Assembly: GCA_002440905.1 (NCBI GenBank)
Contig: DJWA01000002.1
Coordinates: 106,207-170,206, forward strand
Direction of reading: 5' to 3'
Length of the DNA: 64,000 nucleotides
DNA from: Candidatus Roizmanbacteria bacterium UBA6242
GTDB taxonomy: Bacteria; Patescibacteriota; Microgenomatia; UBA1406; GWC2-37-13
Position 1 is the first letter of the stretch. Each line of letters starts with the position of its first letter. Below are positions 24,747 through 34,438 of this stretch, piece after piece. A program made the position numbers and the translations under genes. Below the pieces are notes generated by a model. It saw only the letters and a program-made list of their open reading frames with translations. It was not told the DNA's origin and did no database searches.

Positions 24747-25304
24747 ATGACACCGTTTGCCCATGTAGCCGCAGGCTATCTCACAACCCAAGCCCTTGAT
24801 CTTATTTATCCGAGTATCAATTTCAACACCCCGGTAGTAATACTTACGGGAATTATTGCCGCAAATCTTCCCGACCTTGATTTTATTACCGCGCAAAACA
24901 AAGTCCATCATAGAAATACATGGACACATGCGCCATTATTTTGGCTTTTAGTAGTCGGGGCACTGTTTATGATTGCAAACTTCGTTAATAACGACCAGTT
25001 CAATTCTTACTTATTGGTATTTAGTTTGGGACTAGCTTCGCATTTTTTTACCGACTGGTTTGCAGCTAGGGAAGAGGAGTATGGGGGAATTAGGTTACTC
25101 TATCCATTTTCCAAAAAACATTACGGGTTCATGAAGTTGAAGGAACCGAAATATAAAGATATGAGTGACTTTCACTTGGGTAGATATTTGAAGTATTACA
25201 TGGAGAATGCCTTTCTTTTTTATTCCGAAGTTTTCCTCATTATTTTCGGGTTGGCGATTTTCTTAAATAGGAGTCTCTCGGTTTTTTTGGGTATCTTTCA
25301 ATAG
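24747..25304 (+). CDS. YdjM-family membrane metal-dependent hydrolase
   Basis: 185 residues with several hydrophobic segments. Conserved polar motifs at the membrane face: FAHVAAGYL, AANLPDLDFI, HHRNTWTHAPLFW and LASHFFTDW, which match the LexA-binding inner-membrane-associated hydrolase (YdjM/PF04307) family. The His and Asp residues probably bind a metal. Natural substrate unknown. Starts 22 nt after dipZ. Confidence 0.8.
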   Translation: MTPFAHVAAGYLTTQALDLIYPSINFNTPVVILTGIIAANLPDLDFITAQNKVHHRNTWTHAPLFWLLVVGALFMIANFVNNDQFNSYLLVFSLGLASHFFTDWFAAREEEYGGIRLLYPFSKKHYGFMKLKEPKYKDMSDFHLGRYLKYYMENAFLFYSEVFLIIFGLAIFLNRSLSVFLGIFQ

Positions 25305-25364
25305 CGTATTACCTGGTCGGCAGTCATATATTACTAATTGTTATATATAATAGTAAATAAGCAT

Positions 25365-26282
25365 ATGGACAATAAAACCAAAGTATCGGTCGTTGGGTGT
25401 GGAAAGGTGGGAATCACCGCCGCCTATACAATGTATCTTAAAAACTCTATAAATGAAATTGTCCTCTATGACAGGAATCGGGAAAAGGTAGCCGCAGAAA
25501 GATTGGACTTTCTCCATTCATTGTCTTTTTTGGGCAATACAAAGGTAAATATTGCCGAAAATATTGAAGACCTCAAAGGTAGTGATGTCATAGTCTACGC
25601 AACGGGCGCTGCCCAGGTCAAAGGCGAAACGCGCCTGGATCTTGTTAAAAGAAACACAGAAATACTCGAGTCGGTTTTACCGGAAATACTAAAATATTCG
25701 CCTGAAAGTACTATTCTTATCGTTTCCAATCCGGTCGACATATTAACCCATAAGGCAAATGAAATAACCAAACTAAAAAAAGGTAGGATTTTTGGATCTG
25801 GGACAACTTTGGACACAGCCAGGTTCCGATATTATCTTTCCGAAGCACTAAATGTAAACCCAATAAATATTCATGGTTATATATTGGGAGAGCATGGGGA
25901 TAGTTCTTTCCCAACCATATCGACTGCCAATATTGGAGGCGAGCCAATAACCGAAATGAAAGGTGCTTCATACGATATGGTAATGGAAGCTTATAAGAAA
26001 GCTCGTAACGCAGCATACGAAATCATTGCTGGTAAAGGGGCTACCTACTATTCGATAGCTGTTGTAATTGACCAGTTGGTCGCCGCGATCCTCACAGACA
26101 GCAAAAGAATTTTTCCAGTATCCGTGCCATTGAATGGGGAGTATGACTTATCCGGAATCTCGATGAGTGTTCCATGTGTTTTGGGCAAGAATGGCGTTGA
26201 GAAAATAATCGAACTTAATTTGTCAGACGAGGAAAAGAAGATGATGCGGCATTCGGCCGATACCTTAAAGAAATTTATCTAA
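25365..26282 (+). CDS. ldh: L-lactate dehydrogenase
   Basis: 305 residues from ATG 25365. Reduces pyruvate to lactate with NADH, regenerating NAD in a fermentative cell. Rossmann GCGKVG, catalytic GEHGDSSFP (His ~176) and substrate Arg in DTARFRYYL are present. The specificity position is Gln (GAAQVKGETR, Gln84), typical of lactate rather than malate dehydrogenase, which has Arg. An in-frame TTG at 25338 would overlap the promoter (-10 TATAAT 25346-25351), so ATG 25365 is preferred. Convergent with rsmI, overlapping by 8 nt. Confidence 0.9.
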   Translation: MDNKTKVSVVGCGKVGITAAYTMYLKNSINEIVLYDRNREKVAAERLDFLHSLSFLGNTKVNIAENIEDLKGSDVIVYATGAAQVKGETRLDLVKRNTEILESVLPEILKYSPESTILIVSNPVDILTHKANEITKLKKGRIFGSGTTLDTARFRYYLSEALNVNPINIHGYILGEHGDSSFPTISTANIGGEPITEMKGASYDMVMEAYKKARNAAYEIIAGKGATYYSIAVVIDQLVAAILTDSKRIFPVSVPLNGEYDLSGISMSVPCVLGKNGVEKIIELNLSDEEKKMMRHSADTLKKFI

Positions 26283-26976
26283 TTACGACGGTTATTTCAC
26301 CTTTGTAATCGCGGTTCATCAACTGACGGGCTTTACCCCTCGCAATTTCTTCAAATTTTTTGGTCATCTCACGACATACAGCAATATCGGGGTCCCATCC
26401 AGAGTCATTTAAAGTCTTGAGAGTTTCTTTTATTCTGTGGGGAGATTCGTAAAAGATAAAAACCATTTCAGGAAAAAGGGCTCGACTTTTAACCATTTTG
26501 TCTATCAATCTCTTGCCGTCGGCCGACTTTTTTGGAAAGAATCCTAAAAATGAGAAACCACTTTGCTTTGGTGACGGATTAAATCCAGAATATAAAAGAG
26601 CGGTAATGACTGCCGATGGCCCAGGTATTACCACGAAAGGAATCTTTTCCTTGATGACAGTTTTGACTAAAAGGTGTCCGGGGTCGGATACGAGAGGGGT
26701 TCCATTTTCGCTAATTAATGAGACCTCGTTTCCATCTTTAAGTAGCGAAATTATTTCCGGAAGCTTTTCAAACTCCTTTTCTTTATAATAAGAAACTATG
26801 GTCGGTTTATGATCGGCTTTGGTGAGTTCTGGAAATTGTGTGCCGATAAAGTGAGTCAAAATATTGTACGAGCGGCTGTCCTCAGCAAGAATATAGTGAG
26901 AAGACATGAGTGTCTTTGCCTGGCGGATCGATAAATCATCGAGATTGCCGATAGGGGTTGATATAATATATAGCAT
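26275..26976 (-). CDS. rsmI: 16S rRNA 2'-O-methyltransferase RsmI
   Basis: 233 residues. Tetrapyrrole-methylase fold; RsmI methylates C1402 of 16S rRNA. YIISTPIGNLDDLSIRQAK, the SAM-loop GTPLVSDPGHLLVK, and VIPGPSAVITALLYSG with FYESPHRIKETL are characteristic. Slightly shorter than E. coli RsmI (286), the C-terminal extension being absent. Its ATG abuts the divergent DedA ATG without any spacer. Confidence 0.92.
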   Translation of the reverse strand: MLYIISTPIGNLDDLSIRQAKTLMSSHYILAEDSRSYNILTHFIGTQFPELTKADHKPTIVSYYKEKEFEKLPEIISLLKDGNEVSLISENGTPLVSDPGHLLVKTVIKEKIPFVVIPGPSAVITALLYSGFNPSPKQSGFSFLGFFPKKSADGKRLIDKMVKSRALFPEMVFIFYESPHRIKETLKTLNDSGWDPDIAVCREMTKKFEEIARGKARQLMNRDYKGEITVVIR

Positions 26977-27585
26977 ATGAAAGAAATTTTAGTTGATTTT
27001 ATAAACTCATCCGTTAACTCCAATTATAGCTTATTAATACTTGGAATATTGTCATTCGCCGAGTCGTCGTTTTTCCCCATCCCGCCAGACACCCTTATGA
27101 TTCCAATGGCGTTGGTCAATTCCAAGCTTGCGATCTTTTACGCGTTTTTGACGACGGTGAGTTCGGTTGTCGGTGGTCTTTTCGGTTATTTCATTGGATA
27201 CAAAGGTGGGAGGCCGATTGTGAAGAGATTTATATCAGAAGAGAAGCTTTATCAGGTTAAATTGCTTTACCAGAAATATGACGTTTGGGCGATAGTCTTG
27301 GCAGGTTTTTCACCTATTCCCTATAAAATATTTACTATTGCGGCTGGTCTGTTTGAGCTTGATGTCAAGAGATTTATGATTGCTTCTTTCATCGGTCGTG
27401 GAGGTAGATTTTTCCTGGTTGGAATACTGATCTACCTTTTTGGTGATGCGATTAAGGACTTTCTCAATAATTATTTGGAGCTAGTAATAATCGCTCTTAC
27501 CGTCTTATTGGTCGGAGGATTTATTTTTGTCAATAAATTTTTATCAAAACCAAAAAGTCCTGTCCAAAGTAAGGAAACCTCCTAA
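26977..27585 (+). CDS. DedA-family membrane protein
   Basis: 202 residues, YqaA/DedA-like. Conserved parts: ESSFFPIPPDTLMIPMALVN, GGLFGYFIGYKGGRP, the helical turn LAGFSPIPYKIFTIAAGLF, and GRGGRFFLVG. DedA proteins are lipid scramblase/flippase-like, recycling undecaprenyl phosphate or phospholipids. TATAAT at 26962-26967 lies inside rsmI, 9 nt before the ATG. Starts form the divergent CATATG with rsmI. Confidence 0.88.
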   Translation: MKEILVDFINSSVNSNYSLLILGILSFAESSFFPIPPDTLMIPMALVNSKLAIFYAFLTTVSSVVGGLFGYFIGYKGGRPIVKRFISEEKLYQVKLLYQKYDVWAIVLAGFSPIPYKIFTIAAGLFELDVKRFMIASFIGRGGRFFLVGILIYLFGDAIKDFLNNYLELVIIALTVLLVGGFIFVNKFLSKPKSPVQSKETS

Positions 27586-27617
27586 TACTACACCTCAATG
27601 GGTACATAAGCATATTG

Positions 27618-27647
27618 TTGCTAACTAGTACATTATTAGTGTAAAAT
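27618..27647 (+). promoter_or_regulatory. uvrB promoter
   Basis: TTGCTA (27618-27623), 18-nt spacer, TAAAAT (27642-27647), 25 nt before the uvrB ATG. I see no Gram-positive or E. coli type SOS box here. Confidence 0.45.
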
Positions 27648-27672
27648 AAAAGGTTGCAATTTTTCCTATAGA

Positions 27673-29670
27673 ATGTTCAACCTTAAATCCACTTTTGTTC
27701 CAACCGGAGATCAGCCCCAGGCTATAAAAGGCTTGGTTGCCGGAGTGAAGGACAACCTCAAAAACCAGGTTTTAATTGGTGTGACCGGGTCAGGGAAGAC
27801 CTTTACAATGGCCAACGTTATTGAAAAAACCAAGTTACCGACTTTGATAATTTCTCATAATAAAACATTGGCGGGACAGCTTTACCAGGAATTTAGGGAT
27901 TTTTTTCCGGAAAATGCCGTTTCCTATTTTGTTTCGTATTATGATTATTACCAACCAGAAGCTTATATCCCAACGACCGACACCTATATTGAAAAAGAAG
28001 CCCAGATTAACGAAACTATAGATAAGTTAAGGCTGGCTTCAACGACAAACATTTTGACAAGAAAAGATGTTATCGTCGTGGCTTCGGTCTCATGCATATA
28101 CAATATTGGGTCTCCTCAAGAATATGGTAAATTCGTCCTCGAACTTGAAGTCGGTCAGACCGGGGAGCAAAAATCCATAGCTCATCGGTTGGTTGAACTC
28201 CAATACGAAAGAAGTGAGTTCGAATTTAAGAGGGGGACCTTCAGAGTGCGGGGCGACAGAATGGATATATATCCGGCATACGAGGATAATGGGTACAGGA
28301 TTACCATAAAAAATGGTCGGATCGAGAGAATTAGTCGCTTTGAGCCGATATCCGGCAAGATAATCAGCGTCCCCCAAGAGATTTCAAAAACAATTATATA
28401 TCCTGCCAAACATTACATGATGAATCCGGAAGTTTTCAAAAGCGTAGAGAAGCAGATTAGGAATGATCTTAAAAATGAGTCCGAAGCTCTGAAAAAAAAA
28501 GGTAGATTGCTCGAGGCGGAAAGACTCATAAGACGCGTCAACTACGACCTTGAAATGATTTCTGAAATGGGTTACGTCAACGGTATCGAAAATTATTCGA
28601 GGTATTTTGACGGACGAAAAATAGGGGATCCGCCATATTCGTTGTTGGAATACTTTAAACAGACTTATGGAAATGATTGGCTGTTGTTTATTGACGAATC
28701 CCATATGACCGTTCCACAGCTGAGAGGTATGTATAATGGCGATGCATCGCGTAAAAAAACTCTTATCGATTTCGGGTTCAGATTGAAGGCATCTTACGAT
28801 AATAGACCACTAAAATTTGAAGAGTTCTATCCCGTTCCATCAAAAATAATCTATGTTTCAGCCACCCCCGACGTGTGGGAACTTGACCGGTCAAAAGTGG
28901 TTGAGCAATTAATCCGTCCGACCGGAATAATTGACCCCGAGATCGTTATCCGGCCATCGTCAGGAGAGATACCGGATCTTATTACTGAAATCGAAAAAAG
29001 AGCCGCTAAAAAAGAGAAGGTCTTAGTGACCACTCTTACAAAGAAAACCGCAGAAGATTTGACAACGTACCTAACGGAAAAAAACATAAGAGCGTCATAC
29101 CTCCATTCCGATATTCAAACTCTTGAAAGGTCTGATATCCTGGACAACCTGAGAAAAGGGGAGTTTGATGTTCTTATTGGTGTTAATTTGTTGAGAGAAG
29201 GATTGGATCTTCCCGAAGTGTCGCTCGTTGCCATATTGGACGCTGATCAGGAAGGATTTTTGAGGTCATACACCTCGCTTATTCAAACCATGGGGAGAGC
29301 TGCCCGCAACATTACAGGCCAAGTGATTGTTTATGCCGATAAAATGACAAAATCTATAAATAAGGCCGTGACGGAAATTGACAGGAGGAGGATTTACCAA
29401 ACGGAATACAACAGAAAACACAAAATTACGCCAAAAACGATTATAAAACCTATAAGAGAGAGAATAACTAATGAGGAGCAGGCGGATCCGGTATATGACC
29501 GGAAAGTGGACGGCGACTTTTTGGATAAGATAAACACAGATTCACTGACCCCCTATGACAGAAAGAGAGTCGTCAAGAAGATGGAATCGGAGATGAAACG
29601 GCAGGCGGAGAATTTGAACTTCGAAGCGGCAATTAAGATAAGGGAAAAGATAAAGGAGTTAAAGAAATAA
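27673..29670 (+). CDS. uvrB: excinuclease ABC subunit B
   Basis: 665 residues, full length. DNA-damage verification helicase of nucleotide excision repair. Walker A GVTGSGKTFT, the beta-hairpin YYDYYQPEAYIP, DEAD-like FIDESHMT, helicase motif VI QTMGRAARN and the C-terminal UVR motif that binds UvrC are present. Start of the uvrB-uvrA-tgl-uvrC run. Confidence 0.97.
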   Translation: MFNLKSTFVPTGDQPQAIKGLVAGVKDNLKNQVLIGVTGSGKTFTMANVIEKTKLPTLIISHNKTLAGQLYQEFRDFFPENAVSYFVSYYDYYQPEAYIPTTDTYIEKEAQINETIDKLRLASTTNILTRKDVIVVASVSCIYNIGSPQEYGKFVLELEVGQTGEQKSIAHRLVELQYERSEFEFKRGTFRVRGDRMDIYPAYEDNGYRITIKNGRIERISRFEPISGKIISVPQEISKTIIYPAKHYMMNPEVFKSVEKQIRNDLKNESEALKKKGRLLEAERLIRRVNYDLEMISEMGYVNGIENYSRYFDGRKIGDPPYSLLEYFKQTYGNDWLLFIDESHMTVPQLRGMYNGDASRKKTLIDFGFRLKASYDNRPLKFEEFYPVPSKIIYVSATPDVWELDRSKVVEQLIRPTGIIDPEIVIRPSSGEIPDLITEIEKRAAKKEKVLVTTLTKKTAEDLTTYLTEKNIRASYLHSDIQTLERSDILDNLRKGEFDVLIGVNLLREGLDLPEVSLVAILDADQEGFLRSYTSLIQTMGRAARNITGQVIVYADKMTKSINKAVTEIDRRRIYQTEYNRKHKITPKTIIKPIRERITNEEQADPVYDRKVDGDFLDKINTDSLTPYDRKRVVKKMESEMKRQAENLNFEAAIKIREKIKELKK

Positions 29671-29677
29671 TCGATAG

Positions 29678-29695
29678 GGCAAGGTTATTCTTGCC
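29678..29695 (+). other. hairpin between uvrB and uvrA
   Basis: GGCAAG, GTTATT, CTTGCC directly after the uvrB stop; no T-run follows. Possibly an mRNA processing or partial termination element. Confidence 0.35.
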
Positions 29696-29744
29696 AAATT
29701 ATTAAATAAAATATGATAGTCTTTTTATCTCAACGAAAATAATT

Positions 29745-32621
29745 ATGGATTACATAAAAATAAAAGGCGCGAGACAACACAACCTTAAAAACATTTCGGT
29801 TAATATACCAAAGAACAAATTCGTCGTTATGACGGGTATATCTGGGTCGGGTAAGTCGTCATTGGCTTTCGATACCATCTATGCCGAGGGTCAACGACGG
29901 TACGTTGAATCGTTGTCGGCATATGCCAGACAGTTTTTAGGGATAATGGATAAGCCCGATGTTGACTCTATAGATGGATTATCACCCTCTATATCAATAG
30001 ACCAGAAAACAACTTCCCACAACCCTCGGTCAACCGTTGGGACGATTACCGAAATCTATGATTTCTTCAGGCTCCTTTATGCTCGAATAGGTCATCCCCA
30101 TTGCCCCAACTGCGGTCGCGAAATAGCCAAGATGTCGGTCGATGAGATTGTTGATAAGATTGTGGAGCAATTAGAGTCGGCAGTTTTGAAAAATAAAATT
30201 AAACCGCATAGCTTTTCACTTTTGTCACCGATAGTCCGCGGAAAAAAAGGTGAATTCAGAGATCTTTTTGACAACCTGAGGAGTAAAGGATTCTCAAGCA
30301 TTATCGTCGATAACAAAGAGAAAAGTCTCGACGAGGAAGTTGATTTGATAAAAACCAACAAACACGCAATATCGGCAGTTGTTGACCGTTTCAACGCTTC
30401 TTTTAAGGAAGTTAAAGATAAGATATTTTTGGCTAACTTGAAGTCCCGTTTAACCAATTCTGTCGAGCAGTCTCTAAATTTATCTGAGGGGTTGGTTGTG
30501 CTTAAGGAAGATAAGGAAGAGCATTTATATTCTGAAAAATTTTCTTGCCCGGTATGCAATATCTCCTTACCGGAACTTGAGCCGAGAATATTTTCTTTTA
30601 ACTCTCCAATAGGCGCCTGTGAACAATGTCGGGGAATTGGAACCATTCATGCGGTTGATGAGAACTTGATTCTCAACCCCAAACTGACGATTCTCGAAGG
30701 TGGAATCCTACCGTTTAATAAACTGTTTTTCCACGAAACTTGGTACGTGAGACTTATAAAAACGATGTGTGAACAGGAGGGAATAGATTTGAATAAACCC
30801 ATCAATAAGCTCGAAAAGGACCAAATAAAAACGCTCCTTCATGGAACCGAAAAAGTTTATAGGGTGCCAGGCGTCAACCGCTACGGAAAACCTACGACAA
30901 TTTTCGAAAAGTTTGATGGCGTGGTTGCCGAACTTGAGAGGCGTTACTACAACGCCACCGGCGAATGGGCAGTTGGAGAGATACAAAAATACATGAGGGA
31001 AGAAACCTGCCCCACCTGTCGTGGAGCCAAGTTGAAAAAGGAGGTTCTGGCGGTAACTATAGATAAAATAAACATATCGGAATTTTCAAACAATTCTATA
31101 GATTACTTGGTTAACTATTTGGATACGAGGTTGCCTAAGGTGATGAACGCATACGAAGAACAGATTGCCAGGCCGATTGTTAAGGAGATTAAAACTAGAC
31201 TAAAGTTTTTATTTGACGTTGGCCTTTCGTATCTGACTATTTCCCGCACCGCCAAAACCCTGTCGGGGGGAGAATTACAGAGGATCAGGTTAGCGTCCCA
31301 AATCGGGACCGGATTAACTGGAGTCCTTTATGTACTCGATGAACCTTCAATAGGACTTCATCCGAAAGACGTTTCCTCGTTGATCGACAGTTTAAAAAAC
31401 CTGAAGGAGTTGGGGAATACACTAGTTGTTGTCGAACACGACCGAGAGACTATCGAATCGGCCGATCATTTGATCGAGCTTGGACCGTTTGCGGGCAAAC
31501 GGGGGGGAGAAATTATCTTTGACGGTTCACTTGACGAAATGATGAAGTCAAAAAAATCCCTGACCGGTATTTTTCTGAGAGGTGATAAAAAAATAGAGAT
31601 CGCCAAAAAACCTTTAAATAAAACCCAGGGTCGGATTAAATTGTCAGGAGCAAAACAGTTCAATCTAAAGAATATTGACATTGAACTTCCGCTTGGAAAC
31701 CTTATCGCGGTAACCGGGGTTTCGGGATCAGGTAAGTCGACTCTCGTTGTTGAAACTTTGTATCCAGCTTTGAGATATCACCTTGACGGTTATTATTCTG
31801 GCATGATGGGTGATTTTATGAGATTTGAAGGTCAGCAGTATCTTGACCGGGTCTATCTCGTTGATCAATCTCCAATAGGTAGGACTCCAAGGAGTAATCC
31901 AGCTACCTATGTCGGCTTCTTTGATGAAATAAGGCAGGTGTTTTCCGATATGCCGGATGCTCGTGAGAGAGGTTTCCAAAAAGGCCGGTTCTCGTTCAAT
32001 GTCAAGGGCGGACGCTGTGAAAAATGTCAGGGTGCCGGAGTCATTAAGATTGAGATGCAGTTTTTGTCTGACGTTTATGTAACCTGTGACGTGTGCGATG
32101 GGCATCGCTATAACAAGGAAACGCTCGAGGTTAAATACAAGGGCAAAAGCATTTCTGATATTCTCAAGATGACAGTCACCGAGGCAACGGAATTTTTCCA
32201 AAATCATTTCCCGATCTTTAATAAACTCCAGTTTTTGGAACATACGGGTCTGGGTTATTTAGAGCTTGGTCAACCGGCACCAACTCTTTCCGGAGGTGAG
32301 GCGCAGCGGTTGAAGTTAGCAACAGAACTATCGAGACGCGATTCTGGAAGAACTCTATATATCCTTGACGAACCGACGACCGGCCTTCATTTTTACGACA
32401 TTCAAAAACTCGTTTTAACGCTAAGCGACTTAGTTAACCGGGGTAACACAGTTGTTGTTATCGAGCACAACCTCGACGTTATCAAAAATTGTCAGTATGT
32501 TATTGACCTCGGGCCTTCGGGAGGAAATGAAGGAGGCCAGATCGTATATCAGGGCGAACTTGAAGGGATTGCTAAGGCAAAGAACTCGTACACAGGACAA
32601 TATTTGAGTAAAATGAAATAA
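29745..32621 (+). CDS. uvrA: excinuclease ABC subunit A
   Basis: 958 residues. Damage sensor of nucleotide excision repair with two ABC ATPase modules: Walker [15 protein letters not shown] and [14 protein letters not shown], signatures [12 protein letters not shown] and [12 protein letters not shown], and zinc modules CPNCGRE, CPVCN...CEQC, CEKCQG...CDVCDG. All expected modules are intact. 74 nt after uvrB. Confidence 0.97.
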   Translation: MDYIKIKGARQHNLKNISVNIPKNKFVVMTGISGSGKSSLAFDTIYAEGQRRYVESLSAYARQFLGIMDKPDVDSIDGLSPSISIDQKTTSHNPRSTVGTITEIYDFFRLLYARIGHPHCPNCGREIAKMSVDEIVDKIVEQLESAVLKNKIKPHSFSLLSPIVRGKKGEFRDLFDNLRSKGFSSIIVDNKEKSLDEEVDLIKTNKHAISAVVDRFNASFKEVKDKIFLANLKSRLTNSVEQSLNLSEGLVVLKEDKEEHLYSEKFSCPVCNISLPELEPRIFSFNSPIGACEQCRGIGTIHAVDENLILNPKLTILEGGILPFNKLFFHETWYVRLIKTMCEQEGIDLNKPINKLEKDQIKTLLHGTEKVYRVPGVNRYGKPTTIFEKFDGVVAELERRYYNATGEWAVGEIQKYMREETCPTCRGAKLKKEVLAVTIDKINISEFSNNSIDYLVNYLDTRLPKVMNAYEEQIARPIVKEIKTRLKFLFDVGLSYLTISRTAKTLSGGELQRIRLASQIGTGLTGVLYVLDEPSIGLHPKDVSSLIDSLKNLKELGNTLVVVEHDRETIESADHLIELGPFAGKRGGEIIFDGSLDEMMKSKKSLTGIFLRGDKKIEIAKKPLNKTQGRIKLSGAKQFNLKNIDIELPLGNLIAVTGVSGSGKSTLVVETLYPALRYHLDGYYSGMMGDFMRFEGQQYLDRVYLVDQSPIGRTPRSNPATYVGFFDEIRQVFSDMPDARERGFQKGRFSFNVKGGRCEKCQGAGVIKIEMQFLSDVYVTCDVCDGHRYNKETLEVKYKGKSISDILKMTVTEATEFFQNHFPIFNKLQFLEHTGLGYLELGQPAPTLSGGEAQRLKLATELSRRDSGRTLYILDEPTTGLHFYDIQKLVLTLSDLVNRGNTVVVIEHNLDVIKNCQYVIDLGPSGGNEGGQIVYQGELEGIAKAKNSYTGQYLSKMK

Positions 32622-32626
32622 GGGTT

Positions 32627-34438
32627 ATGTCAAAAACTATAAAGTATTTCTTAACAGTCATCTTCTTTTTTGTATTCTTTCCGTTTCTAGTGAATGTCAA
32701 AGCTGCCGATTTTCAAACCAGTTATCGGGTCGTCTATGAGCTTAAAGAGGAAGGAAATAATATCAATTCGAGGGCGAACTTTTTAATATCGATCACCAAT
32801 AGTAGATCTGACGTTTACGTCAATAAATTTGCAATCTCCTTTCCTAAATCTTTTACGATCAGCAATCTCAAGGTCACCGATGATCATGGTGAAGTTAAAC
32901 CGACAATAGAAGTCGACGACACGTATAACAAGATCGGCATGGAATTTAATAACCCAAATATAGGTCGAGGGAGCGTCAATAATTTCAGGCTTAGTTTTGA
33001 CCAAGCGAACCTTTTTAAAGTTAACGGAAATGTTTGGGAAGTTATTCTTCCGGTTATCGAAAACCGGGGCGATAGTTCTTATGACGTAACAGTTTTACTA
33101 CCGGAAACCAGTACCAGAAAGATTTCTATAGCCAAACCAAGACCGTCGGAAATCAACGGGCGGGAAATTAAGTGGAGTAATCCAACAACAAGAACAATTT
33201 ATGCGGTTTTCGGAGAAAGCCAACTTTATAATGTTAACCTCGCCTACCATTTGAAAAATAATAATTTGACTTCAGCCAATGCTGAAGTGGCTTTTCCACC
33301 GGACACCTTGTACCAGAAAATAATCCTTGAATCAATTTCTCAGCAACCGATAAAAACCTATCAGGACGAAGATGGCAATTTCATGGCCATATTCAATCTC
33401 AAACCCAAGGAAACAAAAACTATCAACGCCGATTTTTTAATAGAGGTATTCACCACTCCTCGCGAGGCGGCTATCCCTCAGATTAGGTCGGCCTTCAATC
33501 ATCAGAAGACCTACCTTCTGGACTCTCAGAAATATTGGGAAATCAAAAGCTTAGACAAGATTGCACCTCTTAAAACCGTTGAAGATATTTATTACCACGT
33601 CGCCAAGACGCTCAATTATTCATATGAAAGAGTGAATGCCGATAGCGTTAGGTTGGGGGCGGAAAAAATTCTCCAGACCCCAAACATAGCTGTTTGTATG
33701 GAATTCACCGACCTTTTTGTGGGGATAGCTCGCGAGAAAGGTATCTATGCCCGTGAAATCGAGGGATATGGGTCATCTTCTGACCCTCAATTGAGACCGC
33801 TTTCACTGTCATCTGACGTTCTTCACGCATGGCCGGAATTTTATGACGAAACGGCTGGAATATGGAGACCGGTAGATCCGACCTGGGAGAACACATCAGG
33901 AATAGATTATTTTAGTTCTTTCGACTTGAACCATATAGTGTTTGCGATTCACGGCAAGAGTTCGGAATATCCGCTTCCTGCAGGTATGTATAAAGTGGAA
34001 AACTCAAAAGATATTGAAGTGACTGCGGTAACATCTCGGCCACAAGAACAAGAAGAGATAGGCGTTGCTGATATTACAATCGCAACGAGAATTACAGGTA
34101 ATAAAAGTCATAAAGGAGAGTTTTATATCAAAAACTCAGGAAACATATATACCAGGAATATTCCTGTTGAAATAGTCGCGGAAGGATTAAGTGTTTCCAA
34201 TTCAAAAACCAACATCGTTTCACTTGCCCCGGGTGAAAAAAAGAAAATATCATTCGATTATCAAGTTCTTGAAGACGATAAATCAATCGATAGGAGTTTG
34301 AGGGTAATGATACGGGATCATGAGTTATTTAACCGTAAGATAACCATATCGACAATCAACACAAACCTCTTAATTATCGTTGCCAGTGGGTTGACCGCAT
34401 TAATAGCTTTGATTATAGTCATCAGAAGATTTAGATAA
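32627..34438 (+). CDS. secreted/anchored transglutaminase-like protein
   Basis: 603 residues. N-terminal signal peptide (FFVFFPFLVNVKA), a beta-rich region, a transglutaminase-like core at about residues 320-430 with the triad CMEFTDLF (Cys), DVLHAWPEFYD (His) and RPVDPTWENT (Asp), a C-terminal Ig-like segment, and a final membrane helix (LLIIVASGLTALIALIIVI) with basic stop. Probably a cell-surface peptidase or amidase. Oddly embedded in the uvr operon: its stop overlaps uvrC's ATG (TAATG). Confidence 0.8.
   Translation: MSKTIKYFLTVIFFFVFFPFLVNVKAADFQTSYRVVYELKEEGNNINSRANFLISITNSRSDVYVNKFAISFPKSFTISNLKVTDDHGEVKPTIEVDDTYNKIGMEFNNPNIGRGSVNNFRLSFDQANLFKVNGNVWEVILPVIENRGDSSYDVTVLLPETSTRKISIAKPRPSEINGREIKWSNPTTRTIYAVFGESQLYNVNLAYHLKNNNLTSANAEVAFPPDTLYQKIILESISQQPIKTYQDEDGNFMAIFNLKPKETKTINADFLIEVFTTPREAAIPQIRSAFNHQKTYLLDSQKYWEIKSLDKIAPLKTVEDIYYHVAKTLNYSYERVNADSVRLGAEKILQTPNIAVCMEFTDLFVGIAREKGIYAREIEGYGSSSDPQLRPLSLSSDVLHAWPEFYDETAGIWRPVDPTWENTSGIDYFSSFDLNHIVFAIHGKSSEYPLPAGMYKVENSKDIEVTAVTSRPQEQEEIGVADITIATRITGNKSHKGEFYIKNSGNIYTRNIPVEIVAEGLSVSNSKTNIVSLAPGEKKKISFDYQVLEDDKSIDRSLRVMIRDHELFNRKITISTINTNLLIIVASGLTALIALIIVIRRFR

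Noticed and set aside
27586..27672. SOS (LexA) box upstream of uvrB
   Set aside because: No CTGT-N8-ACAG or GAAC-N4-GTTC pattern; only a short ACTA-N9-TAGT.
30092..30646. 184-codon open frame antisense to uvrA
   Set aside because: Shadow of a strongly conserved gene; low complexity and no start signals.
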